Positions 1 to 11,640 of a DNA stretch of 64,000 nucleotides are shown here, in pieces (position 1 is the first letter of the stretch; every line of letters begins with the position of its first letter). The DNA lies in NCBI GenBank assembly GCA_033398695.1, contig CM065802.1, positions 207,409,096 to 207,473,095 of the forward strand, written 5' to 3'. The position numbers and the translations under genes are program-made. Source of the DNA: Orobanche coerulescens. Its lineage: Eukaryota > Streptophyta > Magnoliopsida > Lamiales > Orobanchaceae. The notes under the pieces were generated by a model. That model was not told where the DNA came from, made no database searches, and saw only the letters and a list, made by a program, of their open reading frames with translations.

Positions 1-844
1 AATAAGACTAATTTTTATTAAGACTATTTTTATACTAGACTATTTTTATACTAGTAAGAATGAATCGAACTAAAATGAGTTAGAACTTGATTTGATAAAA
101 TCTAGGGGATTATGGGTTCAATAAATTAGGTTTTCAATAAAGTAGATGAATTGACTTACAGGGATATAAAAGATAAACGAGTGTTTATCGAGTAATCAAC
201 TGTTGACCTCATAAATTTCGTATTCAAAGGCTTCTTAATTACTTTCGTAACCTTAAGGTGTTGTTAACAATATAGACACTTGATGATTGAAAAGATATGT
301 TTCCAATTCACTTGACAATCAATCAAGAAGGTCTTATTAGTAGAAATAGGATATGATCAATCATTATTTAAACTAATTAATCCCTTTAAATCGAGATAGT
401 GTAAATCGATCAAATACTTTATATATAACCTAATAGAAATTTCCCTTTCCCTAGGAAGAAAGATTAGCTACTCGTCGGTTTATACATACTACAATTAAAA
501 TACAATTGGTTAATATACATAATGTATAAAAACTTGTAATAACTTAGAACTTAATGACAATAGATGAAAACTTACTAGAATATGATGTATCAAAGTGCAA
601 GAAACGATCTCCGAAATATAACTTAGAACTTGATTACAAAAGTTACAAACTATGAAGTAAGATACTAAGTACTTATTGATCAAGCACTTTTCAATTACAA
701 AATAGAAGAACAACTTCAAACTATCAAAAATAAAATGGATACAAAATTATAATAAAGAGTTCTTTTGTAGGAAGAGATGTCTTGCTAAAGAAATGGTATT
801 TCGTAGCAAGAAGATGCGTGATTTTTTTTCATGGATGAAGGTGT

Positions 845-854
845 CCTTTTATAG
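845..854 (-). promoter_or_regulatory. TATA box of ATH1 LTR
   Basis: The minus strand reads CTATAAAAGG about 230 bp downstream of the GC-rich palindromes, the same order as in the other LTRs of this window. Inferred from sequence only. Confidence 0.5.
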
Positions 855-1078
855 GTGATTTTCAAGAATACTATAGATTATTTAATTCAATAAATGTATT
901 GTAGTATCTTGATTTTTCTTTGGTAGTTGATTCACACTTGATCTTCCATGCATGTCTTGATTTTCAGATCATTGACCCCCAAATAAAATACATGGTTGTT
1001 GAAATCACAAGATGGTCAAAAATGGAATAATCAGCCAATGATCTGCTTGAAAATAGCGCTGGAAAACAGCCCACTTTG

Positions 1079-1215
1079 CGCCGTGTTATATCGCCGTGTT
1101 GTAGGGTGACTCGATCATGTCCGGTATACGCGCAAGGATCGGGTGGAAAATGCCGGTCGCGTATGAAATGGCGCAAGACACGGCCCATGTTGTGTCGTAT
1201 GAGAAACGGCCGAAT
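1079..1215 (-). repeat. ATH1 LTR palindromic motif cluster (CGCCGTGT / ACACGGC type)
   Basis: Degenerate copies of a CGCCGTGT / ACACGGCCC motif lie upstream (minus strand) of the TATA box. The segment resembles the tandem array at 4826-4907 and 47114-47470, including GGAAAACAGCCCACTTTGCGC-like spacing sequence. Confidence 0.55.
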
Positions 1216-1468
1216 GAAACGGTCCTGGTAGCGCCGTTTTGTCTTGATCATTTTGTAAACTTTGTCCTTGAAAATTTTCTGATCTTGAATTTGGTTCAGC
1301 TTTTCGTCCTTTTTGACGTTTCATGTCAGTAATCTGTAAAATAAACATTTTTATCTCATGTTGTGACATATCTTTAAAATAATTATTTTTTTATCACAAA
1401 TCCGTATGATTATGCTACAAAAGGAGATATTTTATATATGAATTTTTAGATCAATTATGCACTTATCA

Positions 1469-3080
1469 AATTCCCTACACTTGAACTTTTGCTTGTCCTC
1501 AACTAAACATTAGATATGATACAGTTGAATATACCCATTTTTTTATTTTTTTTTTATCACACCTCAAGGGATAAATTAAACCAAATTTTTTATAGTTTGT
1601 CGAATCTCGAGAAAGTTTCCTTTTTAATCAAAAGTGTGAATTCATAGAACTCGTCGGATAAATGTATCGCCCACTCTCAAGTATAAATGGGACATGTTTT
1701 TCGCTCAAGCTCATTCAATGAGGTGAAAACTTCCATAGGCGTGCAAATAGTCTTTTATCTCTACCACTTGTGTGTGTAACGTCCTGAATCAAAAAGGACT
1801 TTTATTAGGTTGTAATATCGGCTCTTTGGTTGGGGTAGGAAAATATGGATAAAGTAACTTGAACCTCGACAATTAGAAATTAAAACATTCTTAATCGATG
1901 TTTATCCATGGGTAAGCACTTAGAAGCTATTTAATGAAGCTTCTATCAATCCCCTTACCTATGTTTCGAATTTATTCGAGCTCTTTTTCTTGCTTTTCAA
2001 TCAACCTTTTTTTTTGTATTTGAGTTGTTATTATCTGTTTTACGCAAATGTAAACAATGGGTTACATGAATACACCCGGTTACTAAGATAAAAACATACA
2101 CAAGCTGCTCCTATGCATACTCATATCTAAGGTAACTGTTTTACGCGAATATAAATATGGAGCTCATGAATATATCCAGTTTCTAAGTTCCCAAAAATAG
2201 CGGAGTAATTGATTTCTTATTTTTCAACACCACCAACAATATATATATCACCCAACTTCACCACACAATATCTTTATCCTTGTCAAAAATAATTTCTGAC
2301 CATTCAAGTATGGGTCAAAGGATTATAGAGATGGAATGCTCAGTATGTGGTTAACAATAAAATAGGCAATAAGCTCAATTGGGTTAACGGGGGAATTAAT
2401 AATTTTGGGGTAGGCCGAAAGGATTGAAAAGCTGAATCAAAAATCGCCTAAAATCACTTTCACTATTTTGCACACACTTTGTAGTTTTGAGTAAGATACC
2501 AATACACGTTCTAGAGTTTCAAAACACAAATAGCACTCTCGGACAATGAAAATTTTGCATGATAGTAAGCAAATAACGGCTCAAACGCTCACAAGTTCTT
2601 AATTATATTTTTTATGAATTCACATTAAAATTTTTTTAAAAACAACTGAGTTTGACAATTCATCGAAAATTCAAGTTTAACCCATGGTCATTTTACCTTC
2701 AAATTTATACAAATAAAACTCCCGAGTTGAGTAGCAAGACATTCAAATTGACTGTTAGAGGTATTTTTTTTGTTAAAAATTCATATTTTTCCGAAATATC
2801 ACCCCACGCTTTAGAAATAAGCATTGTCCTCAATGTACTGAAAAGATAGAAGAAAGAGAAAAGGAACTCCCCTGTCATATGGTACGGATGATTCAATCCT
2901 TAGAGTAATTCCTAAAAAGAACTTGAACAAAAACAAAAGTACAAAACCATGTTTAATCAAGTTAAATAAAAAAAATCCATAATTTCAAACAAAAAGAAAA
3001 AGAAATTATGCAAACAACAAAATATAGTCTAAACAAGCAAAAAAATAAGAAGTCATAAAAATAACACAAATAAAAAAAAA
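1469..3080 (-). other. ATH1 3' untranslated region with polypurine tract
   Basis: No gene here. The minus strand at about 1469-1505 reads GAGGACAAGCAAAAG then AAGTGTAGGGAATT, the characteristic Athila/Tat stretch before the 3' LTR and the likely plus-strand primer. Farther in, 2037-2090 and 2135-2190 are two copies of a roughly 50-bp sequence (TGTTTTACGC core with an ATGAATA...CC end). Related copies, in matching element orientation, are at 56045-56215 in ATH3. The rest is AT-rich. Confidence 0.6.
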
Positions 3081-4260
3081 CTAAGCCGATGGCCCGAGTG
3101 GTGGTGATGGTGGTCTTATGCCAAAATGCTGCTGAATGCATGCCATCTGTTCGTCTGATCGATCGAGACGATCGTTCACCTTTTTCAGCTCTGTTTTAAT
3201 AACCTCTTGGTCCTCTCTGATGCAGCTGATTGCCTCCCATATGCGACGGAGAAGAGACGGGGACTGGTGGTGATGGCTCGGATGGCGGGATGTGGTGGGC
3301 TCTCGTGAAGGGCTTTCACCGTCAGCTCCGTCAGTCAGAAAATGTGTCGCCTGCTCGTGCTGCGGATCCTCATCGAACTCAATACCCATTCGGCTACAAG
3401 TAGTATGCCTCAATTTGTCCCGGTCTTTTATTTCAGTGCGGTTTGCATATGAAAAGTCAATGTCCGCCTGCTCGAGTATCAACGTGATCAATCGAGGATA
3501 TGGAATCGAGTGCCTGGGGCTTTAATTCCAGAGGAAATCACGCATGTGATTGTATATGATACTCCCGTAGTTCAATCCTTGTATAGCACCTAGCTCATGC
3601 ACCATTTTATCCAAAAAGTATAAATACCAACTCGTACCTCATTTTTACTACTCGAACGAGGAAGAACATTTGTGCTGAGAGGGTATAAAATGAGTCGGTG
3701 CTGGGCAGAGAAAGATAAGGTCCCGATCTTCATTCTATCTTTCCGGGAGGGAGTGTACTAAGTGCCAAACCGCGCCATGGCACTACTAGTTTTCCAAACA
3801 GGTCCTTCTGGGGAATTGAAAGCTTTTTGGAAATTTACTTTTTTCCCCTCGTCTGGAGTGTGGAGCGAGTGATTTATCAAGCTCTCAGCGATTACAACTG
3901 GTGTCCCTCTAACCGTGCTTCGAATAGTGTAGTCATCGTTGCGTTTTGCCTCTACGTTGGCGTAGAATTCACGCACAAATTCAGCATAGTAATGATCTGG
4001 GAGTTTCAAGGCATTTTCTCAATGTAAGTGACTGAAAAACTGAGATAGGTTGAATTTATCTTCAACCTCCGGTGCGATATCTTTCTCGATTAGAAGTTTG
4101 GAATGAGCTCTTTGCTCAAACCATTATGTATTTTCGGCCGAAGTAAAGCGTATAGCGTCAAAGGTGCCTGTGGTATGCTCTGTGTGAGAATTTTTTATCT
4201 CGGTGGTGGAAGAAGATAGTAATGGGCTGGCAGCACGTCGCTTGCACGTTCTATCATCCT
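3081..4260 (-). pseudogene. Athila-type ORF between integrase and 3' LTR (env-position protein), broken
   Basis: In minus-strand frames the remnant reads, in order: a segment with WFEQRAHSKLLIEKDI; KLPDHYYAEFVREFYANVEA followed by STVRGTPVVI and a LINHSLHTP stretch; LDKMVHELGAIQGLNYGSII; and a C-terminal piece (3081-3491) with an acidic/serine-rich linker, then a predicted coiled coil (IREDQEVIKTELKKVNDRLD) and a proline-rich end. The FVREFYAN...VRG pattern is the hallmark of the plant-transposon domain found after the integrase in Athila elements. Its function is unknown; an envelope-like role has been proposed for this position. Stops and frameshifts separate the pieces (for example a stop before WFEQR), so it is not expressed as one protein. 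Confidence 0.7.
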
Positions 4261-4825
4261 ACACAGATATTACAAGAGAATTTCACATTAGCATTTTATC
4301 GGACACCTTGTAAGCGTGGTTTATAAGCTTCTAAATTCACTAATATTTAGAAAAATTCTAATCCCAGGCACATGAATGATTCTAAAATATACAAATAGTA
4401 ATTTGAACAATACTAATCTAAGCACAACACCACGAATTTACAACCTTTCATCCTCCAAAAACTAGATAATTCTTGACATAATTCAATTTCAACATAACAA
4501 ATATATGAAATCCTTACACATAATCCAGCAAATGTGTTGAAATGATTGAACAAACATAGATACATGCCCGTAGATGCAACATAAATTAAATTCATAGCAA
4601 GTAATTGAAGAAATTCAAAAATACTTACATTGTTGCCTTGATGATGATTTTCTGCAAAAATCCTAAATGATATGATGAAAGGAGGTTGATTGTGGTGTTT
4701 TTGTACTGAAATTAACTAATCTAAAGAAAAAAATCGAAAAATTTGGATTTGCAGGGGAAAGGGTCGGAGGTAGGGTGAAGAGGGAGTGAGAAGGAAGGGG
4801 CCGACTTTGTTTTAAAAAGGGCTTT
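4261..4825 (-). other. ATH1 spacer with possible internal promoter leader
   Basis: No gene. On the minus strand, downstream of the tandem array, the sequence passes through a TTTTTAAAACA box (about 4809-4819) and a pyrimidine-rich leader (about 4735-4805, CCTTCTTCTCACTCCC-like) before the env-position ORF. The arrangement array, TATA-like box, CT-rich leader, ORF resembles a promoter; this is inference. Confidence 0.35.
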
Positions 4826-4907
4826 GCCACAACATGGCGCTGGAAACGGCCCAATTTGCGCCGTGTCTTGCATTGTGTTGCACATCGTTTTTTATAGAAA
4901 ATGACAC
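4826..4907 (-). repeat. ATH1 tandem array, left part (split by TEK1)
   Basis: One repeat unit with GCTGGAAACGGCCCAATTTG and CGCCGTGTCTTG. It is the continuation of the array at 47114-47470; TEK1 inserted inside it and duplicated GACAC (4903-4907 and 47114-47118). Confidence 0.8.
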
Positions 4908-6852
4908 TGTAACACCCCCAAGACGTTCAGGGCATATTACAGCACCGTGGACCCCACACTTTGGAATCCACCAGGCTAACGTACCAAAGCGACATTCGAC
5001 AAAAGACAAACATCATCAACATACACACGATTCCATAATTCAAGACATTCAAAACAAAAAACTGAACTGAACAATACCATTCAATATCAAATCTTCCCCA
5101 AAACGGGTACACAACGATAATAAATTCAAGAAGGTAGTACTCGAGTACTTAAGAAAATGAAATAATATATAAATTTAAAAAGACATGACACCAAACGGGC
5201 GACTACTGAACAGAATCACTCTTGCCCATCATCCTCGTACGGCCCGCATGCTCGTTCGCCTCCATGACCTATACCTGATATACAAAAGTATTTCCCCCAT
5301 TTAAGGGGTTAGCTTCAACTGCTAGTGTAAGTACAATCCATTTGAACTACCATTCTAATCAGATGAAATATGCGCCAAAAATCATTTTAGAAAACATTTA
5401 TATTCTGGAATATTATGGTGCACAAGCACAAAACACATTTCTCCCACAAAACATTTTAAAGGTCAACTGTTGGTACAAGACTCACGGCCAACGTACCCCG
5501 CAGAGGCCCCGTCAGGCCATCCCTGGGTGGTTAACCCCAGTTCGTGATACGCACACACATAGCAATATATATCCCCAGAGGCCCCGTCAGACCATCCCTG
5601 GGTGAACATACACATATACATCCACAACATACACGGGAAGCCATAATCCAAATACTAGAATATGCAAACAAATGTAAAGTACTTGCCTTTGAGACATCTT
5701 CAACGAAACGGGAACGAATAACGACTACGATTCACCGGAAGGGAACACGACTATTCCTAAACGAAGGATTAACACAACTCAGTCCTATACGATAACAATA
5801 ATCAAATGGAATACGCCTACAACCCTGATTACAAGCTATGACAACATACGTACTATTGATACGGGCGAGGGTTTTCACAAAACATCCACGAATCAACAAT
5901 CTACGGATTAAAGACAATAGAATTGGATTGGGAATCACCCAATAACAATAATCGATAAGGAATATTACAACATAATCGAACAATTCGAGTTTAAACAAGC
6001 AAAACCCAAAACCCCCCAAAATTGACAAAGTTAGGGTTCTAAGCCATTTACCTCGGATTCGGATGGTGTAGGGTGATTTCGTTGATGATAATATGTTACC
6101 ACAACACTACGGTGATGGGAAATGAAGAAGACATGGATTGAAACTGGTAGAAATCGCCCCTGGAGGTTTTCTGGTGTCGCCCGACGAAGAAAATGAAAGG
6201 AGAGAATGGAAATGAGGTTTCTGACCTCTGCATTGTTTTAAAGCAGTAATTTATTCTGTAAAGGGAAACAGTGATGCATTACGGACAAGGGGTGAGGCCG
6301 TAACATAGCTAAGCTTACGGCCGTAACGAATGGGGTGTTACGGTCGTAACACCCTACTGGACAGCAATCTGAGAAGCTGCTGTCCAAACCGTCCTGAACG
6401 ACCCCAAAACCCGGACCTGCTAACGAACTAAAACTATGGTTACGAAGTATTCTCGATGACGAATCTAAGCGCTAAAAGGAAACATAATTCCGACTGTTCG
6501 GAATTTGATGACAAAAGTAATTTCCCTTAAGTTTAAGGAAATTACAAAATGTCCCAAACGTTCGAAAATCACGATACGACGTCGGATTAACAAATCGAAT
6601 GACTCAACCATACGAACTCATGTAAACAAAGAAACAACGAAAATGAATGAGTTTTACAATATTCGAACGTACATACGACAAGATCATAACATAAGGCAAA
6701 ATCACGTAAAAACACATCCGAAACTCCACTAAATGGAAAAACACCAAGAACAAAATAGATTCAAAATGTCGAAACGGTTACAAGCGAGTCAATAAAAATA
6801 GACATACATCAAAAATGGAAACTGCTAAAAATGGAAAAGTACAGATATTACA
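4908..6852 (-). repeat. TEK1 3' LTR (1945 bp)
   Basis: Begins TGTAACACCC and ends GATATTACA; the copy at 30591-30599 plus 45169-47113 is its partner. It contains a short duplication of a CGTACCCCGCAGAGGCCCC-like block (5490-5530 and 5572-5605), a GGGG/CCCC hairpin near 5294-5308, and degraded TTACGGCCGTAA palindromes at 6275-6356. No coding content. Confidence 0.9.
6275..6356 (-). repeat. TEK1 3' LTR palindrome array (TTACGGCCGTAA)
   Basis: Four degraded copies, among them CTTACGGCCGTAACG and GTTACGGTCGTAAC. The other LTR keeps better copies at 46511-46595. Confidence 0.75.
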
Positions 6853-6866
6853 TTCTCTCCCTCCAA
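6853..6866 (-). other. TEK1 polypurine tract
   Basis: The minus strand reads GGAGGGAGAGAA immediately before the 3' LTR; it primes plus-strand DNA synthesis in LTR retrotransposons. Confidence 0.75.
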
Positions 6867-6887
6867 AAAGAAGTTTCGTCCCGAAAC

Positions 6888-7739
6888 TTAAGAATTAAAA
6901 AGCTCGGGGTGTCTCGCACGCATATCCTCCTCCAATTCCCACGTTGCTTCTTCCACTCCATGCCTCGACCATTGCACTTTAACCAGGGAATGGTTTTGTG
7001 CCTTAACTGTTTGTCCCGACATTCCAAATCTTCACTGGCCTCTCCTCAAACGTAACGTTCTTATCGATCTCTATGTCCCCGAAGTCAATAACATGAGTCG
7101 GGTCCGGAACATACTTCATCAGCTGAGAGACTCTATGCACATGACTCAACGATGAGACAATGCCAAACGGTACGCTAACTCGCTAACTCTGTCTAATATC
7201 TCGAAAGGTCCAATATACCTTGGACTGAGCTTCCCCTTTTTCCCGAAACGGAAAACTCCCTTCGATGGAGACACTCTCAACAATACATGATCCCCCACCT
7301 CAAACTCCAAGGGTCGACGCCTCACATCCGCATAAGACTTTTGTCGACTCTGAGCCGCCAACATCCTCTCTCTAATCAACTCGACTTTCTTCCTCGTCTC
7401 CAACACAAGATCCGGCTCGGTGCCAACTAAATCGGACGGCTCATCCCAACATATCGGTGATCGACATCATCGACTATAAAGTACCTCATACGGTGCCATC
7501 TTAATCAACACATGCCAGCTATTATTATAAGTAATCTCTATCAGGGCCAGATGCTTCTCCGAGTCACTACTCCAGTCTAACGCACACGCGCATAACATAT
7601 CCTCGAACATCTTAATGGTATGCTCGGACTGCCCGTCGGTCTGAGGATGGAAAGATGTGCTCAAACGCAAACGTGTCCCCAATGCCTTATGCACCGCCTG
7701 CCAAAAAAGCGATACAAACCGGCCATCTCTGTCCGAAAT
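6888..7739 (-). pseudogene. TEK1 integrase C-terminal half and chromodomain (part 2 of split integrase)
   Basis: The reading resumes exactly where LARD1 cut it: [20 protein letters not shown] carries the second catalytic Asp, then [19 protein letters not shown] carries the catalytic Glu. A GPY/F module follows (SPRYIGPFEILDRVSELAYR, 7146-7406). After a frameshift comes KYVPDPTHVIDFGDIEID and a chromodomain ending VKVQWSRHGVEEATWELEED with stop at 6888. Chromodomains of chromoviral integrases steer insertion towards particular chromatin. Frameshifts near 7145 and in the chromodomain linker disable it. Part 1 is at 16872-17353. Confidence 0.88.
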
Positions 7740-8224
7740 TGTAATATCCCCGATTTTTGATTTTCGGTATTTTTTTTTTGGCGGAAGTCCATATTGGCAA
7801 CTATATTGTGACCGTTTCGTCTTTCCTAGTGTTATTAATTCTACACTTTTTGTCATCCGAGATCGTTTTCGTGTCGTTTTATTGAGTTCCGTGTTCTTAA
7901 GCGACTTTTCCGCACTTGAGTTCAATTCTTGCGAATCTCGTCCGAAACTATTGTTTCAGGTTTATCGTAAGTTCATCTAATGTTATTATACATGTTGCGA
8001 GCTTTGGCTTGGTGTTTCCATCGTGTATCGTGTATTTTGGACATTTTGGGCCGTTTTCGTAATTTCCCAACGTTTGGGGTAATTACTTCCGTTGTCGAAT
8101 TTCGAGCCTTCGTGTGGTCGGAATTGTGTGTTCTCTTAGTGCTTAGATTCGTCTTTGTGAGTACTTCGTAACCGTATCTTCGGTTTATATTCAGGTTTGG
8201 GTTTCGGGGTTGTCCGGGCCGTCG

Positions 8225-8505
8225 AAGTTGGCCACGGCCGAGTCACGGCCGCACATTTTGGAGCAGGTACTGGCCTGGCCGAGTTACGGCCATAAGGTTC
8301 CGGTTACGGCCGTAAGTGATCGGCAGGCATGGACTGGACGAATGCCGGTTACATCCGTAAGGCTGTCGAGCTACGGCCGTAAGGCCTTGCCTGTTACGGC
8401 CGTAACACACCTTCGTTTTTCGGACAGTAGGCCTGGGGACCCGGTTACGGCTGTAAGAATATGCAGAGTACGGCCATAAGGCTCTGCCGGTTAAGGCCGC
8501 AACGT
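8225..8505 (+). repeat. LARD1 palindrome array (TTACGGCCGTAA)
   Basis: About ten exact or degenerate copies, for example GGTTACGGCCGTAAGTG, GAGCTACGGCCGTAAGG and TGTTACGGCCGTAACAC, ending about 10 bp before the TATA box. The 3' LTR has the same array at 14538-14830. Confidence 0.88.
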
Positions 8506-8512
8506 GTCGGCC

Positions 8513-8519
8513 TTTATAT
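8513..8519 (+). promoter_or_regulatory. LARD1 LTR TATA box
   Basis: CTTTATATGG, directly after the palindrome array; the matching site in the 3' LTR is CTATATATGG near 14840. The pyrimidine-rich downstream leader (TTTTCCTCACTTTTCATC) fits a transcript start. Confidence 0.6.
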
Positions 8520-9516
8520 GGCCTGGGTGATGGTATTTTGCTCATTTTCCTCACTTTTCATCTTCTTCTCGCGGCTGCCGGATGGCGGAAATGGGAACGT
8601 CGATTCTTGGTCAATTCCACTCAGTTCCAAGGTGCTTTGGAAGGGCCTTGTCGATTATAACAACATCAAAACCTTGTTCTTCGTCGGATCTAGGTAATTT
8701 CTTAAAATCTCCTAGGGTTGACTTTCGGGATTTCTTCTTGATTTTCGTTGTTCGTTCGATTTTTATGAAACGATTGATGTTATTGAACATTATTAATCGT
8801 GTTCTATGGTTTGTATATCCGTATTTTAAGTTTGTTCAACTCGATTGGTGATTCGAGTGTTCTTGGGAGTTATCGAGGTAAGTTTTCGATTAAATGTCCT
8901 AATGAGTTTTCCCTTCGATAGTTTGGTGGGATTTCCTTGTTTTTTACCTTGTTTCTCGTTGTAATCGTATCTTCGTTGTTTTTATTGGTCCTTCCGAAGG
9001 ATTATAGGTGCTCGAGGATTCCGAGTTGAATCCCGTTTGGTGATTGATAATTTGTGAGGTGTTATCCTCGTAGTACTCGTGGTGCTATCGCGTTCTTGAT
9101 AGTGTTCGGGGGTTTGGGGCTATTCATACATTTATTATTTTGTGTATATGATGATCGGTGATCGTCTTGGTATGTTTGTTTGGTTGTTCGAAATGAATTT
9201 TCAAAAGATTCGATTTGGCCTCGTTAAAGGCTCTCTTTCAAAACGCGTGTGTGTTTTGTGAATGGTGTGTTTTGAGAATTCATTATGATTTGATTATTTT
9301 GAACGTCGAGGGCTTTAATGATACCCTTGCTTGTTTAAAGTTATGGAATCGTGTATTCCACGTTAATTGTGTTGTTATGTTGTGATGAGTATGATAATGG
9401 TGTCGAGTAAGTGGCCATCTCTAGTAAGTATTCTTAATGAACTTACATTCTTAGCATATTAGTATTGCATGAGTGACGTGTGTGTGTGTATGCTCACTAC
9501 GGGTTAGATCCGACGG

Positions 9517-11578
9517 GGTTTTGGTAGGGGTCCACAGAGACGTGCATCGACGAGCTTGATTTTAACTACTACGGGTTTGATTCGATGGGGTCTCGGTAGG
9601 GGTCCACAGAGACGTGGATCGACGGTTAATTGTGGTGCATTTTATAAATGTATTTTGGATTATTGGCATTTTCGGAAATATGTGTTTCAACTGATGTTTT
9701 CATGATTGCATGCATTGACTAAGTGTGTAAGAGGTAAGTTGTTCGTTTGGCCTACTTGGCTAGGATGGCACTAGAGTATTTGTCGTTTGTGTTTAATCCT
9801 TTGGTTGTGGGTTTTGATGTAGGAAAATGGACCTTACTATTGTTCTCAGGTACTGTGATTTGGTGAGATTTGGGTTGAGATCCCGGCGGTTTTGTAAAGG
9901 TCATTATACGGAAAGTAAATCATTGGGGCTATTACCCCTTTCGGTTTCTTTTGGAAAGAGAAGGATTTGATAATCCTAAATTGTTTTCTATTAAAACTCC
10001 TGATGGCTTATTACAACATTTTATAAATTGTTTCTCTTGAATTGTGGTCTTTCGATTTTGGAATGTTCTACCCAAACTCTTGCTTCGGGAAGTACTTTTC
10101 ATCGTGTTTGAATGTTTGAGGATTCCTGGTTGTTATTATTCTTGGAACTTGAATTGTATGACTCGTATTTTGCACTTTGTACTTGCACTAGCAAAGTAGT
10201 GAAATTTTGCTAACCCCCGAGTAATCGGGGGGTGGATGTCTGTATTGTATTCAGGTTTTGGGGAGCATAGCACAGGGTCGGCATGAAGGATGATGAAAGA
10301 TGAACAATACTAATCACACGAGGACCCATATGATGTCGTATTGGTTTAGTTGTATTTTATTTCTGCTGCAGTATTTCTTTCCCCGTTGTACGGGAGTGTG
10401 TTGTATTTGACCCCTGCGTGGGCATGTATTGAGATCGAGTTGTATGTTTCTATTGAAAGACCAAATCGGTCTACTGAGTCTTTTTAGCCTTAAAGGCATT
10501 GTTGAGATGTTCGATGTGGTTACCAGCTTGGTAGATCCTTGAGGGAAGGTTTTGGTAGGGGTCCACAGAGACGTGCATCGACGAGCTTGATTTTAACTAC
10601 TACGGGTTTGATTCGATGGGGTCTCGGTAGGGGTCCACAGAGACGTGGATCGACGGTTAATTGTGGTGCATTTTATAAATGTATTTTGGATTATTGGCAT
10701 TTTCGGAAATATGTGTTTCAACTGATGTTTTCGTGATTGCATGCATTGACTAAGTGTGTAAGAGGTAAGTTGTTCGTTTGGCCTACTTGGCTAGGATGGC
10801 ACTAGAGTATTTGTCGTTTGTGTTTAATCCTTTGGTTGTGGGTTTTGATGTAGGAAAATGGACCTTACTATTGTTCTCAGGTACTGTGATTTGGTGAGAT
10901 TTGGGTTGAGATCCCGGCGGTTTTGTAAAGGTCATTATACGGAAAGTAAATCATTGGGGCTATTACCCCTTTCGGTTTCTTTTGGAAAGAGAAGGATTTG
11001 ATAATCCTAAATTGTTTTCTATTAAAACTCCTAATGGCTTATTACAACATTTTATAAATTGTTTCTCTTGAATTGTGGTCTTTCGATTTTGGAATGTTCT
11101 ACCCAAACTCTTGCTTCGGGAAGTACTTTTCATCGTGTTTGAATGTTTGAGGATTCCTGGTTGTTATTATTCTTGGAACTTGAATTGTATGACTCGTATT
11201 TTGCACTTTGTACTTGCACTAGCAAAGTAGTGAAATTTTGCTAACCCCCGAGTAATCGGGGGGTGGATGTCTGTATTGTATTCAGGTTTTGGGGAGCATA
11301 GCACAGGGTCGGCATGAAGGATGATGAAAGATGAACAATACTAATCACACGAGGACCCATATGATGTCGTATTGGTTTAGTTGTATTTTATTTCTGCTGC
11401 AGTATTTCTTTCCCCGTTGTACGGGAGTGTGTTGTATTTGACCCCTGCGTGGGCATGTATTGAGATCGAGTTGTATGTTTCTATTGAAAGACCAAATCGG
11501 TCTACTGAGTCTTTTTAGCCTTAAAGGCATTGTTGAGATGTTCGATGTGGTTACCAGCTTAGTAGATCCTTGAGGGAA
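9517..11578 (+). repeat. 1031-bp segmental tandem duplication inside LARD1 5' LTR
   Basis: Copy 1 is 9517-10547 and copy 2 is 10548-11578. The junction falls at a shared GGTTTT, where GAGGGAAGGT of the copy end meets TTTGGTAGGG of the copy start. The copies differ at only a few bases, for instance CTGATGGC against CTAATGGC. The 3' LTR has one copy only, so the duplication happened after or during insertion. Confidence 0.92.
10214..10231 (+). other. LARD1 LTR hairpin with GUAA loop
   Basis: CCCCCGA-GTAA-TCGGGGG forms a perfect 7-bp stem with a GNRA-type loop, preceded by GCTAAC. The copy 1031 bp downstream is identical. The 3' LTR version near 16493-16512 is changed at two bases yet can still form a six-pair stem in a shifted register. 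Confidence 0.7.
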
Positions 11579-11627
11579 GGTTCTACGGCGTGTAATATCC
11601 CTTAGCAGATTGGGGGTGTTACATAAA

Positions 11628-11640
11628 TGGTATCGGAGCC
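11628..11640 (+). other. LARD1 primer binding site
   Basis: TGGTATCGGAGCC, four bases after the LTR, matches the 3' end complement of plant initiator methionine tRNA (usual form TGGTATCAGAGC) with one change. Confidence 0.85.

Larger units (their letters stand above)
1..1468 (-). repeat. ATH1 3' LTR, Athila-like, partial (cut by window edge)
   Basis: The minus strand begins this LTR with TGATAAGTGC at 1468, directly after a purine-rich tract, which is how Athila-type elements enter their 3' LTR. The LTR runs off the window, so its CA end is not seen. It holds GC-rich palindromic motifs at 1079-1215 and a TATA box at 845-854, both on the minus strand. No coding region is visible; the short ORFs here are chance. 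Orientation and identity follow from the polyprotein remnants upstream (3081-4260 and 47483-50001). Confidence 0.7.
7740..11623 (+). repeat. LARD1 5' LTR (3884 bp, with internal 1031-bp duplication)
   Basis: TGTAATATCC at the start and GGTGTTACA at the end. It is longer than its partner because 9517-10547 is tandemly duplicated as 10548-11578. Without the extra copy it is 2853 bp against 2825 bp for the 3' LTR. It contains palindromes (8225-8505), a TATA box (8514) and GC-rich hairpins (10214-10231 and its copy 1031 bp on). Confidence 0.92.

Noticed and set aside
10314..11530. Identical 61-codon minus-strand ORF occurring twice (and again near 16593)
   Set aside because: It lies antisense within repeated LTR sequence and is copied with the 1031-bp duplication; no evidence of coding.
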